A stretch of 64,000 nt of DNA from Cyanobium sp. PLM2.Bin73 (GCA_007694915.1 REEV01000133.1:44403-108402); one strand, 5' to 3'; shown: positions 33,452 through 42,490, counted from the stretch's first letter. Numbers and translations are program-made. Notes: generated by a model from the sequence alone, not told the origin.

Positions 33452-33726
33452 GGGGGACGGAGCAGGACCGGAGGGGCCCCTGATCCTAACGAGATCAAAT
33501 CCGGCGGCCCTGCGGCTGGGTTGGCCCGGAGCGCTCGGGCGGAAGCTGGAGCAGGCGCGCCGCCCACTCGGCGGTCAACGCGGCCAGCAGAGCTCGGCGA
33601 TCACCACGAAGTCGAAGCATGGAGCCTGGAGGGATGACTCCCCCCAGACTCCCCCAGCCGGCGGTGTGCCGACGTACCTCAATCACCAGGCCAGGCAACC
33701 AATGGCACCAACCGATGCAACCAGAT

Positions 33727-34170
33727 TCAAGCCTCCACGTTCACCCGCACGGTGGTCACCTTCTGGGTTTTGGGAGCCTTGACGGTGAGCAGACCATCGC
33801 GGTAGCGGGCCTGCAGCTGGTCGCGGTCGATCACGGCGGGGAAGCGGAAGCTGCGGCTCCAGGTGCCGTAGTGGAACTCACTGAGCAGGGGGCTGGGCTG
33901 GTCGCCGGACGCGGAGGCCTCAGCCTCTGGGACCACCCGCTGGGTGCGGCGCTCGGCGCTGATCACCAGGGTGCGATCGGTGGCCCTCACATTGATGGCG
34001 TCCTTGTCCACACCGGGAAGCTCAAGCACCACCTCGTAGGCCTCGGGGGTTTCATGCACCTCAGCGGCGGGCAGGCGCTCGGAGCCCTGGAGCTGCTGGC
34101 TGAGTTGCTGGCTGAGTTGCTGGTCGAGACGATCAAACAGATCGAAGGGGGATTGGCGCAGGGTCAACAT
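33727..34170 (-). CDS. Small heat-shock protein, Hsp20/alpha-crystallin family
   Basis: A 147-residue protein of the usual Hsp20 length. Residues about 40-140 form the alpha-crystallin domain (ELPGVDKDAINVRATDRTLVI, ending with GLLTVKAPK, the A-x-x-x-G-x-L motif written here as DGLLTVKAP). The N-terminus MLTLRQSPFDLFDRLDQQL precedes a repeated QQLS stretch. It forms oligomers that bind unfolding proteins without ATP. The ATG at 34170 is the natural start; earlier in-frame codons add an unrelated Arg/Pro-rich segment. Confidence 0.93.
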   Translation of the reverse strand: MLTLRQSPFDLFDRLDQQLSQQLSQQLQGSERLPAAEVHETPEAYEVVLELPGVDKDAINVRATDRTLVISAERRTQRVVPEAEASASGDQPSPLLSEFHYGTWSRSFRFPAVIDRDQLQARYRDGLLTVKAPKTQKVTTVRVNVEA

Positions 34171-34353
34171 GATTCCAATGGCGAAGGGTTGTCGTGAGGC
34201 AGGGAGCTGGGCTCCTCTGGGATCAGTGTCGCCAGTGGACATGGGGCAACAGGAGGGGACGACCGAACGAAGCGTTTCGGCCCTCCCCACCCGGTTCGGC
34301 ATGCCGGAAACCGCAGGACGGTGAACCGGACCGGAGAGCGCAGACCAGAGAGC

Positions 34354-34896
34354 TCAGACCTCAGCGCCGACGGGGCGCAGGGCGCCTGGTCCCTGGCGGA
34401 CAGACGACTGGGCCGAAGACGCCGGGGACTGGGGGGCCAGCAGGGAACCGATAATGCCGGCGTCGAAGGAGAGGCGCCCAGGACCCACAAGCAGGATGGC
34501 GGCGCTGCCGCCGAGGTAGAGCACCACCAGCTCCAGCACGTAGATGTTGAAGCCGCTGGTGAGGATGTGGTGGTAAGCCGCCACCGACATCGTGCCGACC
34601 AGGGCGAGGGCGCCGAGGGGAGAGAACACCCCCAGGATCACGCTCCATGAGCCGAGGATTTCAGCGAACCCGGCCAGATGGGCCATCAGCAACGGGAATG
34701 GCAGGTGCAGGGGCACCACGTAGTTGGTGGCGAAGAATTCCGGGTTGGCCAGCTTCTCCTGGCCGTGGTGAATCATCATCGTGCCGATGGCCAACCGCAG
34801 CAGCAGCAGGCCAACGTTGGCCAGGACGCCACGGCGCAGGAAGTAGGCCGACAGGAACGAGCTGGACGGGATGAAACGGGAGAAGGGGGTGTTCAT
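34354..34896 (-). CDS. DoxX family membrane protein
   Basis: A 180-residue protein with four predicted helices. RLAIGTMMIHHGQEKLANPEFFA and LAGFAEILGSWSVILGVF are typical of the DoxX/DoxD family, small inner-membrane proteins linked in other bacteria to thiosulfate or sulfur oxidation and detoxification. The C-terminal 25 residues are Ser/Pro/Arg-rich and extend beyond the family. A 33-codon membrane ORF lies 36 bases upstream on the same strand. Confidence 0.87.
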   Translation of the reverse strand: MNTPFSRFIPSSSFLSAYFLRRGVLANVGLLLLRLAIGTMMIHHGQEKLANPEFFATNYVVPLHLPFPLLMAHLAGFAEILGSWSVILGVFSPLGALALVGTMSVAAYHHILTSGFNIYVLELVVLYLGGSAAILLVGPGRLSFDAGIIGSLLAPQSPASSAQSSVRQGPGALRPVGAEV

Positions 34897-34932
34897 GGGA
34901 AGGAGACGGTGGACCGGGGCGGCAGGCGTGGC

Positions 34933-35034
34933 TCAGCGCGCGGGACGGGCGGGACCTGACAGGCGCAGCAGCCAGAGGGCCGTGGAGGCGGTGATGAAGG
35001 CCAGGAACGTTTCCAGCAGCACGGTGGTGGTCAT
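34933..35034 (-). CDS. Possible single-helix peptide, 33 residues
   Basis: The frame from ATG 35034 encodes a short peptide with one hydrophobic helix (VLLETFLAFITASTALWLL) and a basic tail (RLSGPARPAR). It stands 36 bases before DoxX on the same strand. No ribosome site is visible, so this is a weak call; the composition fits a membrane micropeptide. Confidence 0.4.
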   Translation of the reverse strand: MTTTVLLETFLAFITASTALWLLRLSGPARPAR

Positions 35035-35176
35035 GGGACTGATGTGGGGTGCAGGGCCTGGGGCCGGGTGTGACCAGCCTGGCGCGTGATGTAACGAAGT
35101 GCGAAGAGCCTCTCAGCTGGCTGGCCTAGAACAGTCCCGACCCTGCTCTGCCGGCGCCTGCCGCTGGCCCGTGGTG

Positions 35177-35782
35177 ATGTCCGCTGCCACCGCAGGCCCG
35201 CCGCTGGTGTTGGTCCACGGCCTGCTCGACACCCCGGCCGTGTTCGATGGACTCAAGCGGGAGCTGGGGGAGCGCCGCCAGCCGCTGCTGATCCCGGCCC
35301 TGCCCCTGCGCCTGGGGGCCACGCCGGTGCTGCAGGCCGCCGCCCTGCTCGGCAGCCACATCGAGGCCGCCTTCGGCCCGGAGCAGCCCGTGGACCTGCT
35401 GGGCTTCTCCATGGGCGGTGTGATCGCCCGAGCCTGGATTCAGTTGCGGGGGGGGCAGCGGCGCACCCGGCGCTTCATCAGCGTGGGCAGCCCCCAGCAG
35501 GGCACCATCACCGCCCAGCCCTGGCCAGCCCGGCTGCTGGCCGGCATCGCCGATCTGAGATGGGGCAGCCCGCTGCTGCAACAGCTGAACGCCAACCTCG
35601 ACGCCCTGCGGCGGATCGAATGCCACAGCTTCTATTCCAGCCTCGATCTGGTGGTGCTGCCCGGCTGGCGGGCCGTGCTGCCGGTGGGAGCACGCACGAT
35701 GCTGCCGGTGCTCACCCACCCCCAGCTGCTGCGCGATCCGGCCGCCATCCGGCCGCTGGCCAGGGAACTGCTGCGGCCATAG
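35177..35782 (+). CDS. Alpha/beta hydrolase, triacylglycerol-lipase-like
   Basis: A 201-residue hydrolase. LVLVHGLLDTPAVFDGL is the oxyanion-hole strand (HG motif), DLLGFSMGGVIARAW contains the nucleophile serine in G-F-S-M-G, and VGSPQQGT follows the next strand as in bacterial lipases. The catalytic histidine is probably in THPQLL near the end. The ATG at 35177 is preferred over upstream in-frame codons. It precedes the CrtQ-like glycosyltransferase by 51 bases and may belong to the same cassette. Confidence 0.8.
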   Translation: MSAATAGPPLVLVHGLLDTPAVFDGLKRELGERRQPLLIPALPLRLGATPVLQAAALLGSHIEAAFGPEQPVDLLGFSMGGVIARAWIQLRGGQRRTRRFISVGSPQQGTITAQPWPARLLAGIADLRWGSPLLQQLNANLDALRRIECHSFYSSLDLVVLPGWRAVLPVGARTMLPVLTHPQLLRDPAAIRPLARELLRP

Positions 35783-35811
35783 CGTTGGTGGGCTCCAGCA
35801 CCACCGCCAGC

Positions 35812-35845
35812 CGTGTATGGAGTTGATCCGTGTATGGAGTTGATC
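35812..35845 (+). repeat. 17-bp tandem duplication over the glycosyltransferase start
   Basis: CGTGTATGGAGTTGATC occurs twice in a row. The second copy carries the ATG of the CrtQ-like gene (35834). The first copy carries an out-of-frame ATG at 35817 that opens an eight-codon frame ending at TGA 35841-35843, overlapping the true start. Confidence 0.9.
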
Positions 35846-36928
35846 ACCGTCTCCCTGCTGGTGCGCTGGTTGCTGGGCTGGCTGCTGGCGGCCCGCATGC
35901 CGGTGCTGCCGCTGGCCGCGGCGAGCGGAGCACCTCGGTTTTCGGTGCTGATCCCGGCCCGCAACGAGGCCGAAACCCTTCCCCATCTGCTCGCAGACCT
36001 GGCGCAGCAGACCCTGCAGCCCCAGGAGGTGATCGTGATCGACGACCACTCCAGCGACGCCACCGCCGCCATCGCCCGCAGCGGGGCGCCGGGACTGCCG
36101 GTGCGGGTGATCCAGCCCCCGCCGCTGCCGGCCGACTGGTGCGGGAAGACCTGGGCCCTGCACCACGGCGTGGAGGCCAGCCGTGGCGAGCTGCTGGTGT
36201 TTCTCGACGCTGACACCGAACCGACCCCCGACTTTCTGCAACGGCTGGTGGCGGGCTGGCAGCGCCTGGGAGGCCTGGTGTCGGTGCAGCCATACCACCG
36301 CACCGAGAAGCCCTACGAGCAGCTCTCGGTGCTGTTCAACCTGGTGGGCCTGATGGCCGTGCCCATGGGGCCGGGCTGCGGTGTGGCCTTCGGCCCGGCG
36401 ATGGTCACCAGCCGGGCCGACTACCGGCGCAGCGGCGGCCATGCGGCGGTGGCGGGCAAGGTGGTGGAGGATTGGTTTCTCGGCCATTGCTACGAGGCGG
36501 CGGGCCTGCCGGTGAGCGCCTTCATCGGAGACGGCCTGATCGCCTACCGCATGTATCCCGGCGGCCTGGGCGATCTGGTGGTGGGCTTCAACAAGAACTT
36601 CGCCGCCGCCGCCGGCGAGGTGCGCTGGCCCTGGATGCTGGCGGTGCTGCTGTGGCTCTCGGGGCTGTTCTGGGCGGCCTGGGCTCTGCCCGCCTCCCTG
36701 CTGGGGTGGCCGCTGATGGGGGATCTCCGCCCGCTCACCAACGCCCTGATCTATGGAGCGTTCGCCCTGCAGCTGCTGGTGATCACCCGCCGGGTGGGGC
36801 GCTTCCACTGGATCAACCTGGTGTTTCCGGTGCCGGTGGTGTTTTTCCTGGCGGTGTTCGTGCAGGCGATCCTCAACCTCAAGCGCGGCCAGGTGCGCTG
36901 GAAGGGGCGCACCTTCAGCACCCGCTGA
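35834..36928 (+). CDS. CrtQ-like family 2 glycosyltransferase
   Basis: A 364-residue membrane glycosyltransferase. It has one N-terminal helix, the GT2 core (FSVLIPARNEAETLP, VIDDHSSDAT, LVFLDADTEPTP), then LVSVQPYHRTEKPYEQ, VAFGPAMVTSR, GGHAAVAGKVVED and AYRMYPGG, and several C-terminal helices ending in RWKGRTFS. This series, especially SVQPYH and the ending RWKGR, matches my memory of staphylococcal CrtQ (4,4'-diaponeurosporenoate glucosyltransferase). It probably glucosylates a lipid or terpenoid carboxylate at the membrane (inference). Its stop overlaps the start of the CrtO-like gene by one base. The start codon lies inside a 17-base duplication. Confidence 0.82.
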   Translation: MELITVSLLVRWLLGWLLAARMPVLPLAAASGAPRFSVLIPARNEAETLPHLLADLAQQTLQPQEVIVIDDHSSDATAAIARSGAPGLPVRVIQPPPLPADWCGKTWALHHGVEASRGELLVFLDADTEPTPDFLQRLVAGWQRLGGLVSVQPYHRTEKPYEQLSVLFNLVGLMAVPMGPGCGVAFGPAMVTSRADYRRSGGHAAVAGKVVEDWFLGHCYEAAGLPVSAFIGDGLIAYRMYPGGLGDLVVGFNKNFAAAAGEVRWPWMLAVLLWLSGLFWAAWALPASLLGWPLMGDLRPLTNALIYGAFALQLLVITRRVGRFHWINLVFPVPVVFFLAVFVQAILNLKRGQVRWKGRTFSTR

Positions 36929-37461
36929 TGGACCTGTCCGGCTGGTTCGGGAGTGGGCTGCCGCGTGGGCTGCCTGCAGTGCTGGGCTGCGCCGGGCTCT
37001 GGCTGGGATGGTCGCTGCTGGTGGGGCTGATCGCCAACCAGCTCCCCGATCGTCTGCTGAAGCCGCGGCTGGAGGGGGGCGGCAGCGATTCAGCCGGCAC
37101 GTCAGCAGCCCGGACGCCGCGGCAGGCCCTGCGCCGTATGGAAACCCGCCTGGCGATCCGGCACTGGAAACCCTGGATTCCCGACGCCGGGAGCGCCCTG
37201 CCCGGCGGCGTGAGCAAGGCCAGCCTGGTGCGGCGCGACCCCCTGGCCCTGCGCAGACTGCTGCTGGAGACCCGGCGGGCCGAGCTGGTGCACTGGGCCC
37301 TGTGGCCCGCCTGGCTGCTCACGGCCCTGTGGCTGCCGCCCACAGGGGTGCTGATCAACCTGATCTTCGCCACCCTGTTCAACCTGCCCTGCCTGCTGCT
37401 GCAGCGCTACAACCGCCTGCGGCTGCAGCTGCTGCTCGGGCGGATCCCCGGCACTGGCTGA
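36928..37461 (+). CDS. CrtO-like acyltransferase (glycosyl carotenoid acyltransferase type)
   Basis: A 177-residue membrane protein that starts at ATG 36928, sharing one base with the stop of the glycosyltransferase. Features recalled from staphylococcal CrtO are present in order: an N-terminal helix followed by NQLPDRLL, IRHWKPWIPDAG, LETRRAELVHWALW, and FNLPCLLLQRYNRLRL at the end. CrtO esterifies the glucose of glycosyl-diaponeurosporenoate with a fatty acid to make staphyloxanthin. The substrate here is unknown but should be the product of the adjacent enzyme. Longer upstream starts read through the glycosyltransferase and are not real. Confidence 0.8.
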   Translation: MDLSGWFGSGLPRGLPAVLGCAGLWLGWSLLVGLIANQLPDRLLKPRLEGGGSDSAGTSAARTPRQALRRMETRLAIRHWKPWIPDAGSALPGGVSKASLVRRDPLALRRLLLETRRAELVHWALWPAWLLTALWLPPTGVLINLIFATLFNLPCLLLQRYNRLRLQLLLGRIPGTG

Positions 37462-37487
37462 TCTCAGCAGCTGATCGCAGCGCCTGA

Positions 37488-39776
37488 TCAGGCCCCCAGC
37501 CACCACTCCGGCAACGGCAGGGTCAGCACCAGGCCGGGATCCTCCACGTGACGGGCCAGCACCAGGCGATGGTCACCGGGCTCGATCGCGAAGCCGTCGC
37601 GGGCCTCATCGAAAACGGCCAGACGGCGCAGCGCAATGCTGAGCTGCAGGCGGCACGATGCCCCCGCCGCCAGCTGCACCCGCTCAAACCCCACCAGGGT
37701 GCGCGGCGGACGCTCCAGTCCCATGCCGGGGGGCTCGACGTACACCTGCACCACCTCGGCCGCCGCCATCGGCCCCCGGTTGTGCAGCGTCACCGCCACC
37801 AGCACATCCGCCGCTGGTGCCGCATCCGCCGCCGGTGCCGCACTCTCGGCCCCGCCCGCCTCGCCCTGCAGCTCCCCGTTCAGCTCCCCGGGGAGAGACA
37901 CGCTGGGGTCGCTGAGCTCAAAGCGGCTGTAGGAGAGGCCGAAGCCGAAGGGGTAGGCCGCCCGTTCCCCATCCCGGCCCAGGCGGCGGTAGCCGTGCCA
38001 GAGGTCGTAGACCACCTCCGTGGCCCGGGGCTCAAAGGGGGGCATCTGCTCGGGGCGCTCGGGCAGGCTGAAGGGGAGACGCCCTGAGGGCGACACCCGC
38101 CCCAGCAGCACATCGGCCAGGGCATGGCCGCCCTGCTCCCCCGGATACCAGAGCAGCAGGATGGCGGGCACCGCCTGGCGCCAGGCCTCCATCAGCACGG
38201 CACCGCCGCCCATCAGCACCACCACCGTGCGCGGGTTGGCGGCCGCCACGGCACGGATCAGGGCCACCTGGCGGGGCGGCAGACGCAGGTCGGTACGGTC
38301 GCCGGAGGCGAAGTCGCCCCCCTGGCGCGGGGTGGCGTGGCCGGTGATCCAGGCGATCAGCTCGGCCGCTGGCTGCCACAGCCGGCGCAGCCGGCGGCGG
38401 CCCAGACGGCGCTGCAGCGCCGGGGGCTGGAGCAGGTCCGGGGGCGGGATCTGGCGCAGGATCGGAGCGATGTCGCCGGGGTGGATGTGCTCCCCTTCCA
38501 GGCGCCAGTCCAGCCCCACCACCACCACCGCCGCCTCGCAGCCAGCCGCCGCCGTGGCCGCCGCTGCCGGGTCATCGCTGTGCACATGGGTGATCGCCAG
38601 CTGGGGTGCCGCCGCCCGCAGACCGTCCAGGGGCGTCACCACCGCCCCCGGGGGCGGGCGGGTGTCGGAGGAGCCCCGGTCACCCAGGTTCGGCTGCGCC
38701 GCCAGCCGGCCCACCAGCGCCAGGGAGCTCAGGCCGCTGAAGGGCAGCACGGGGCCCTCGTTGCGCAGCAGCACGATCGAGCCGGTGGCGGCCTGGCGCG
38801 CCAGGCGCAGGTGGGCGGGGCAGCGACGCAACGAGGCCGGATAGGCACCGGTCGGCAGCGCCAGCTGGGCCCGCAGCAGGCGCAGGGCGGCGGCGTCGAC
38901 GCGCTCCTGGGGCAGCCGGCCATCGGCCAGGGCGTCGGCGAGCACCCCCTCGAACACCATGCGGAAGGGCATCTCCAGGTCCTGGCCCGCCAGCAGGGCG
39001 GCCACCCCGTCGCGCACCCCGAAGATGAAATCAGTGACCACGAAGCCCGTAAACCCCCAGCGGCCCTTGAGGATGCCGTCGAGCAGCTCGGGGTGCTGAC
39101 CGCACCAGATGCCGTTCACCCGGTTGTAGGCACTCATCACCGAGGCGGCACCGGCCTCCACACAGGCGCGGAACTGGGGCAGGTAGAGCTCGTGCAGCAC
39201 CCGCGGGCTGGCGCGCACGTCCACAAGGAAGCGGGAGCTGTCGATCGAGTTGAGGGCGAAGTGCTTGACGCAGGCCAGCGCGTGGCGCTGCAGCCCGCGC
39301 GTGCAGGCCGCGCCCAGCTCCCCCACGTGCACGGGATCCTCGCCGTAGGTCTCCTGGGCCCGGCCCCAGCCGGGATGGCGCAGCAGGTTCACGCACACCG
39401 CCGCCACCCAGTTGGCGCCGAAGGACCGGGCCTCCAGGGCCATGGCCTCGCCGATGCGCTCCTCGAGCTGGGGATCCCAGCAGGCGCCGCGGGCGATCGG
39501 CACCGGGAAGGTGGTGGCCCCGCCCTCCAGGCACACCCCGCGGGGGCCATCCACGAACTGCAGGCCGCCCAGCCCCAGCCGGGGAACCTGGGCCGCCGGC
39601 CAGGGATGGCGATGGGAGGCGTCGCGGGCGGCGATGTCGAGCAGCCCCGCCCAGAACGGGGTGTCGCCATCGAGCAGGGCGAGCTTCTCGGCCGTGCTCA
39701 GCTGCGCCAGCAGGGCCAGGGCTCGCGACTGGGTGGACAGAGCCTCCCCTGACGCAGCGGCGGCGATCGGCTCCAC
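37488..39776 (-). CDS. Glycoside hydrolase family 3 (beta-glucosidase type)
   Basis: A 762-residue GH3 enzyme with its N-terminal barrel (GLQFVDGPRGVC, KHFALNSIDSSR, FTGFVVTDFIFG with the nucleophile Asp), a central sandwich domain (TGSIVLLRNEGPVLPF), and a C-terminal fibronectin-III-like domain (VAVTLHNRGPMAAAEVVQVYV). It is likely to cleave beta-linked glucosides or xylosides. No signal peptide is evident, so it probably acts inside the cell. The catalytic region reads TDF instead of the common SDW, which does not remove the aspartate. The start ATG lies at 39776. Confidence 0.93.
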   Translation of the reverse strand: MEPIAAAASGEALSTQSRALALLAQLSTAEKLALLDGDTPFWAGLLDIAARDASHRHPWPAAQVPRLGLGGLQFVDGPRGVCLEGGATTFPVPIARGACWDPQLEERIGEAMALEARSFGANWVAAVCVNLLRHPGWGRAQETYGEDPVHVGELGAACTRGLQRHALACVKHFALNSIDSSRFLVDVRASPRVLHELYLPQFRACVEAGAASVMSAYNRVNGIWCGQHPELLDGILKGRWGFTGFVVTDFIFGVRDGVAALLAGQDLEMPFRMVFEGVLADALADGRLPQERVDAAALRLLRAQLALPTGAYPASLRRCPAHLRLARQAATGSIVLLRNEGPVLPFSGLSSLALVGRLAAQPNLGDRGSSDTRPPPGAVVTPLDGLRAAAPQLAITHVHSDDPAAAATAAAGCEAAVVVVGLDWRLEGEHIHPGDIAPILRQIPPPDLLQPPALQRRLGRRRLRRLWQPAAELIAWITGHATPRQGGDFASGDRTDLRLPPRQVALIRAVAAANPRTVVVLMGGGAVLMEAWRQAVPAILLLWYPGEQGGHALADVLLGRVSPSGRLPFSLPERPEQMPPFEPRATEVVYDLWHGYRRLGRDGERAAYPFGFGLSYSRFELSDPSVSLPGELNGELQGEAGGAESAAPAADAAPAADVLVAVTLHNRGPMAAAEVVQVYVEPPGMGLERPPRTLVGFERVQLAAGASCRLQLSIALRRLAVFDEARDGFAIEPGDHRLVLARHVEDPGLVLTLPLPEWWLGA

Positions 39777-39819
39777 CTACCCAACTTAGGCCCGGCGCCG
39801 AGGGGCGGCGCGACAGCGT

Positions 39820-41955
39820 TCAGGTCAGCAGGGCACCGCCGCGGCTGCGCCGGATCGCCACCACGGCGGGGCGGGGCGGGCGCCCGGGCACTCTCGAGGG
39901 CCAGTTGGACCCCAGGGGCACGGTGCGCAGCTGGCCGAAGGTCTGGTCCTGGCGGTCGATGAGCTCATGGGCCTGAACCTCGAACTCCCCGTCACGGGTG
40001 CCATGGTCCTCCCCTGGGTGCTGCACCGCCAGAAAGAGGGTGGATTCACTGCTGTCAAAACAGGGCCCGCACAATTCGCACTCCATCGGCCCAGTGGCAA
40101 ACAGCAGGGCCTTGCCGGCATCGGGTCCGTAGCTGGGCAGCAGCCAGCAGCTGTTGTTGCCGAACAGGTCGAGCCGCCCGGAGCGCGTGGAGCGGTCGGT
40201 CACCATCCACACGTTGCCGGCGCGATCGACGCTGAGGTTGTCGGGGTTGGAGAAACCCAGTCCGCCGTCCCAGGGGGCTCCCCCCACGGCCACCGTGCGC
40301 CAGCGGAAGCGGCCGCCGGCCCGCCCGGCGGCCGGTTTAGCGCGTTCGGAGAGACGCGTCACCCAACCGTGGACCCAGTCGGCCTCCCCACCGGGCCCCT
40401 GGAAAATGGCGGGGTCGGAGCGCCCCTCCAGATCGGCGCCGGCGGCGGTGAAGGCGATCAGCAGGTCGCCGCTGTCGGGATCCAGCACGGTGTCCTCGGG
40501 GCGGGCAGCGGCGGTGGCCCCAACGGCATTGCCGGCCAGGTGGGCGTCGATCAGGATCGCCCCCATCTGCTCCTCGCCCTGGCCTGGGTAGAGGCTGGCC
40601 AGGGTGGGGTGGCGCTTGCGGTAGGCGCGCACCTGCTCGTCGCTGACCAGGTGCTCCCCGCCGGCCTGGAGACGGTCGGAGTGGGGCAGCCAGGTGGGCT
40701 GCTGCAGATCGAAGGCCTGGTAGTGGCTGGGGAGCTGGGGATCGACGGGCGTGTCGGGAGAAAGCGCAATCCAGCGGCCGCCGCCCCCCGGCTCGAAGCG
40801 GGCCACCTCCAGTCGTCCATCTTCCAGGAGCCTGGAGTTGGCCGGATCGCTGGGGTCGCCCACCAGCTCGCGGCTCACAAACCGGTAGAGATGGCCGCCG
40901 TGGCGGTCGCAGCCGGAGTACACCACCAGCGGTTCACCGCTGCGGGCCCGCACCGCCACGGCCTCGTGGCGGAAACGACCCAGCCAGCTGTGCTTCACCG
41001 CCGCCTGATCCGGCCGCCGGGGATCCAGTTCCACCATCCAGCCGTATTTGTTGCCCGCCAGGCCGAAGGGATTGCCCAGCCCGCTGAGGCGCTGTCCATC
41101 GCAGCGGAAGGGATGGAGCGCCGGTTCGGCGGAGCTGCCGTCGGCATACACCGGCTCCACCACCTGCCCCTGGAAGTTCTCCTCGGCCGAGAGCACCGTG
41201 CCCCATGGCGTCTGACCGCCGGCGCAGTTGGCGAAGGTGCCCACCACCTGGTCACCCAGGCCGTCGTCGTAGCCGAGCCGCTGGCTGCGGCGGAACACGG
41301 CTGCCGCCGGACCACTCACCTGCAGCCGGCTGGCTGGATCCTCAAGACCGCTGAGGCCTGTGATGCGCCGCTCCAGGTCCCCCCGCTGCCGTCGCCAGCT
41401 GCCATCGGCCTGATGGCGGAGCTCCAGCACACCGATGCCCAGATCGTCCATGGCGGCCCGGGCCAGCAGGTCGATCTCCTCCCGCAGGGAATCGTCGGCC
41501 GCCAGCGTGGCCACATCCACAGTTCCACCCTTCCCCTCCAGGGCATCACGCACCTGGGTGAGCGGCAGGTCGGTGCCCACCGCCTCGGGGAAGCCCTCGC
41601 TCCAGGGGCGGAGGCTCACGTACTCGAAGTTGACGGTGAGCAGGGCCCGATCCCCACCGAATTCGGTGAACGCCAGGTAATCGTTGTTGTACCCGAAGCG
41701 GCCGTCAGCGAGGGGATCCCCCCAGGCCACCAGCACATCGGCCCGGAAGCCGTCAGGCACCCGTAAGCGGTCCTCGATGGTGAGGCGCGTGAGGCGGCTG
41801 CGCTGCTGGGCGGCGCTGAGCCCATCACTCGCCAGGGGGATCGGACCCTGCAGCAGCGTGAAGCGTGTGCCGCTGGAGGACCCGGAGCAGGACGAGGCCC
41901 CGGCCAGGCCCAGGCCCGCCAGGCCCATCAGTTGAAACAGGGTGCGGCGTTGCAT
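39820..41955 (-). CDS. PhoX-like (DUF839) periplasmic phosphatase
   Basis: A 711-residue protein of the PhoX/DUF839 family. The N-terminus MQRRTLFQLMGLAGLGLAGASSC has a twin-arginine followed by a hydrophobic stretch and a cysteine, indicating Tat export and possibly lipid attachment. The body contains FGYNNDYLAFTEF, NCAGGQTPWGTVLSAEENF and FSNPDNLSVDRAGNVWMVTD, all typical of the family's beta-propeller. PhoX enzymes release phosphate from organic phosphoesters with calcium and iron cofactors. The ATG at 41955 starts the Tat signal; longer starts would place Pro-rich residues before it. No Pho box was recognised. Confidence 0.87.
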   Translation of the reverse strand: MQRRTLFQLMGLAGLGLAGASSCSGSSSGTRFTLLQGPIPLASDGLSAAQQRSRLTRLTIEDRLRVPDGFRADVLVAWGDPLADGRFGYNNDYLAFTEFGGDRALLTVNFEYVSLRPWSEGFPEAVGTDLPLTQVRDALEGKGGTVDVATLAADDSLREEIDLLARAAMDDLGIGVLELRHQADGSWRRQRGDLERRITGLSGLEDPASRLQVSGPAAAVFRRSQRLGYDDGLGDQVVGTFANCAGGQTPWGTVLSAEENFQGQVVEPVYADGSSAEPALHPFRCDGQRLSGLGNPFGLAGNKYGWMVELDPRRPDQAAVKHSWLGRFRHEAVAVRARSGEPLVVYSGCDRHGGHLYRFVSRELVGDPSDPANSRLLEDGRLEVARFEPGGGGRWIALSPDTPVDPQLPSHYQAFDLQQPTWLPHSDRLQAGGEHLVSDEQVRAYRKRHPTLASLYPGQGEEQMGAILIDAHLAGNAVGATAAARPEDTVLDPDSGDLLIAFTAAGADLEGRSDPAIFQGPGGEADWVHGWVTRLSERAKPAAGRAGGRFRWRTVAVGGAPWDGGLGFSNPDNLSVDRAGNVWMVTDRSTRSGRLDLFGNNSCWLLPSYGPDAGKALLFATGPMECELCGPCFDSSESTLFLAVQHPGEDHGTRDGEFEVQAHELIDRQDQTFGQLRTVPLGSNWPSRVPGRPPRPAVVAIRRSRGGALLT

Positions 41956-42157
41956 GGCTGGGGGCGCGGCGAAGGGCGGGGAGTGGCTGCAGGAACCCCT
42001 GACACCCGGATGATGACCGGCCAGGTTTAAGGATTCGTGTTGTGCCGGGCGCTGCGCCGGGCACGAGGGAGGGGTGGGCGGAGGTCCACACCCCTGAGGG
42101 CACCCCACACCCACAAGGAGCTCGTTACATTTCTAAACAACAACGCCAAGCAAGACC

Positions 42158-42346
42158 GTGTCCAACGCCTCCCTGTCCCTCAGCCGCGAATTCACCGTGG
42201 CCATGCACTCCCGCGCCATCGACGCCTGCGACAACATCGAGGAGCTGCGCAGCGTGGCCAAATCGCTCCTTTCCGCCTGGCAGACCCAGGCCATGTTCAG
42301 TGAGCAATACGGAGCCGAACTGCTGGGCATCAAGCCACGCGGCTGA
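42158..42346 (+). CDS. Small helical picocyanobacterial protein (NblA-like resemblance weak)
   Basis: A 62-residue protein predicted to be mostly helical (LSREFTVAMHSRAIDACDNIEELRS is given only in part: LSREFTVAMHSRA then LRSVAKSLLSAWQTQ). Its size and the order of an N-terminal Ser/Leu stretch, helix and Glu/Gln-rich second helix recall NblA, the phycobilisome-degradation adaptor, but key NblA residues are not clear, so I keep it unassigned. It starts with GTG. A TTACATTT sequence at about 42125-42132 could be its -10 region. Confidence 0.65.
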   Translation: MSNASLSLSREFTVAMHSRAIDACDNIEELRSVAKSLLSAWQTQAMFSEQYGAELLGIKPRG

Positions 42347-42490
42347 ACCGCCTTCGTTACTGGGACAAGCTCTCTGAGATCAGTTGTCTCGAATCCGCTT
42401 TTCCAGACGGGCTGATTCCCGCTTCAACCCCATTGCGGTTCAACCCCAGACTGACGCTGTGAACCAACGGGTCCCAGCCCCGAGGCCCAG

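Noticed and set aside
33495..33698. 67-codon minus-strand frame between the 82-residue protein and Hsp20
   Set aside because: Some protein-like composition, but no ribosome site or domain; kept as unannotated spacer.
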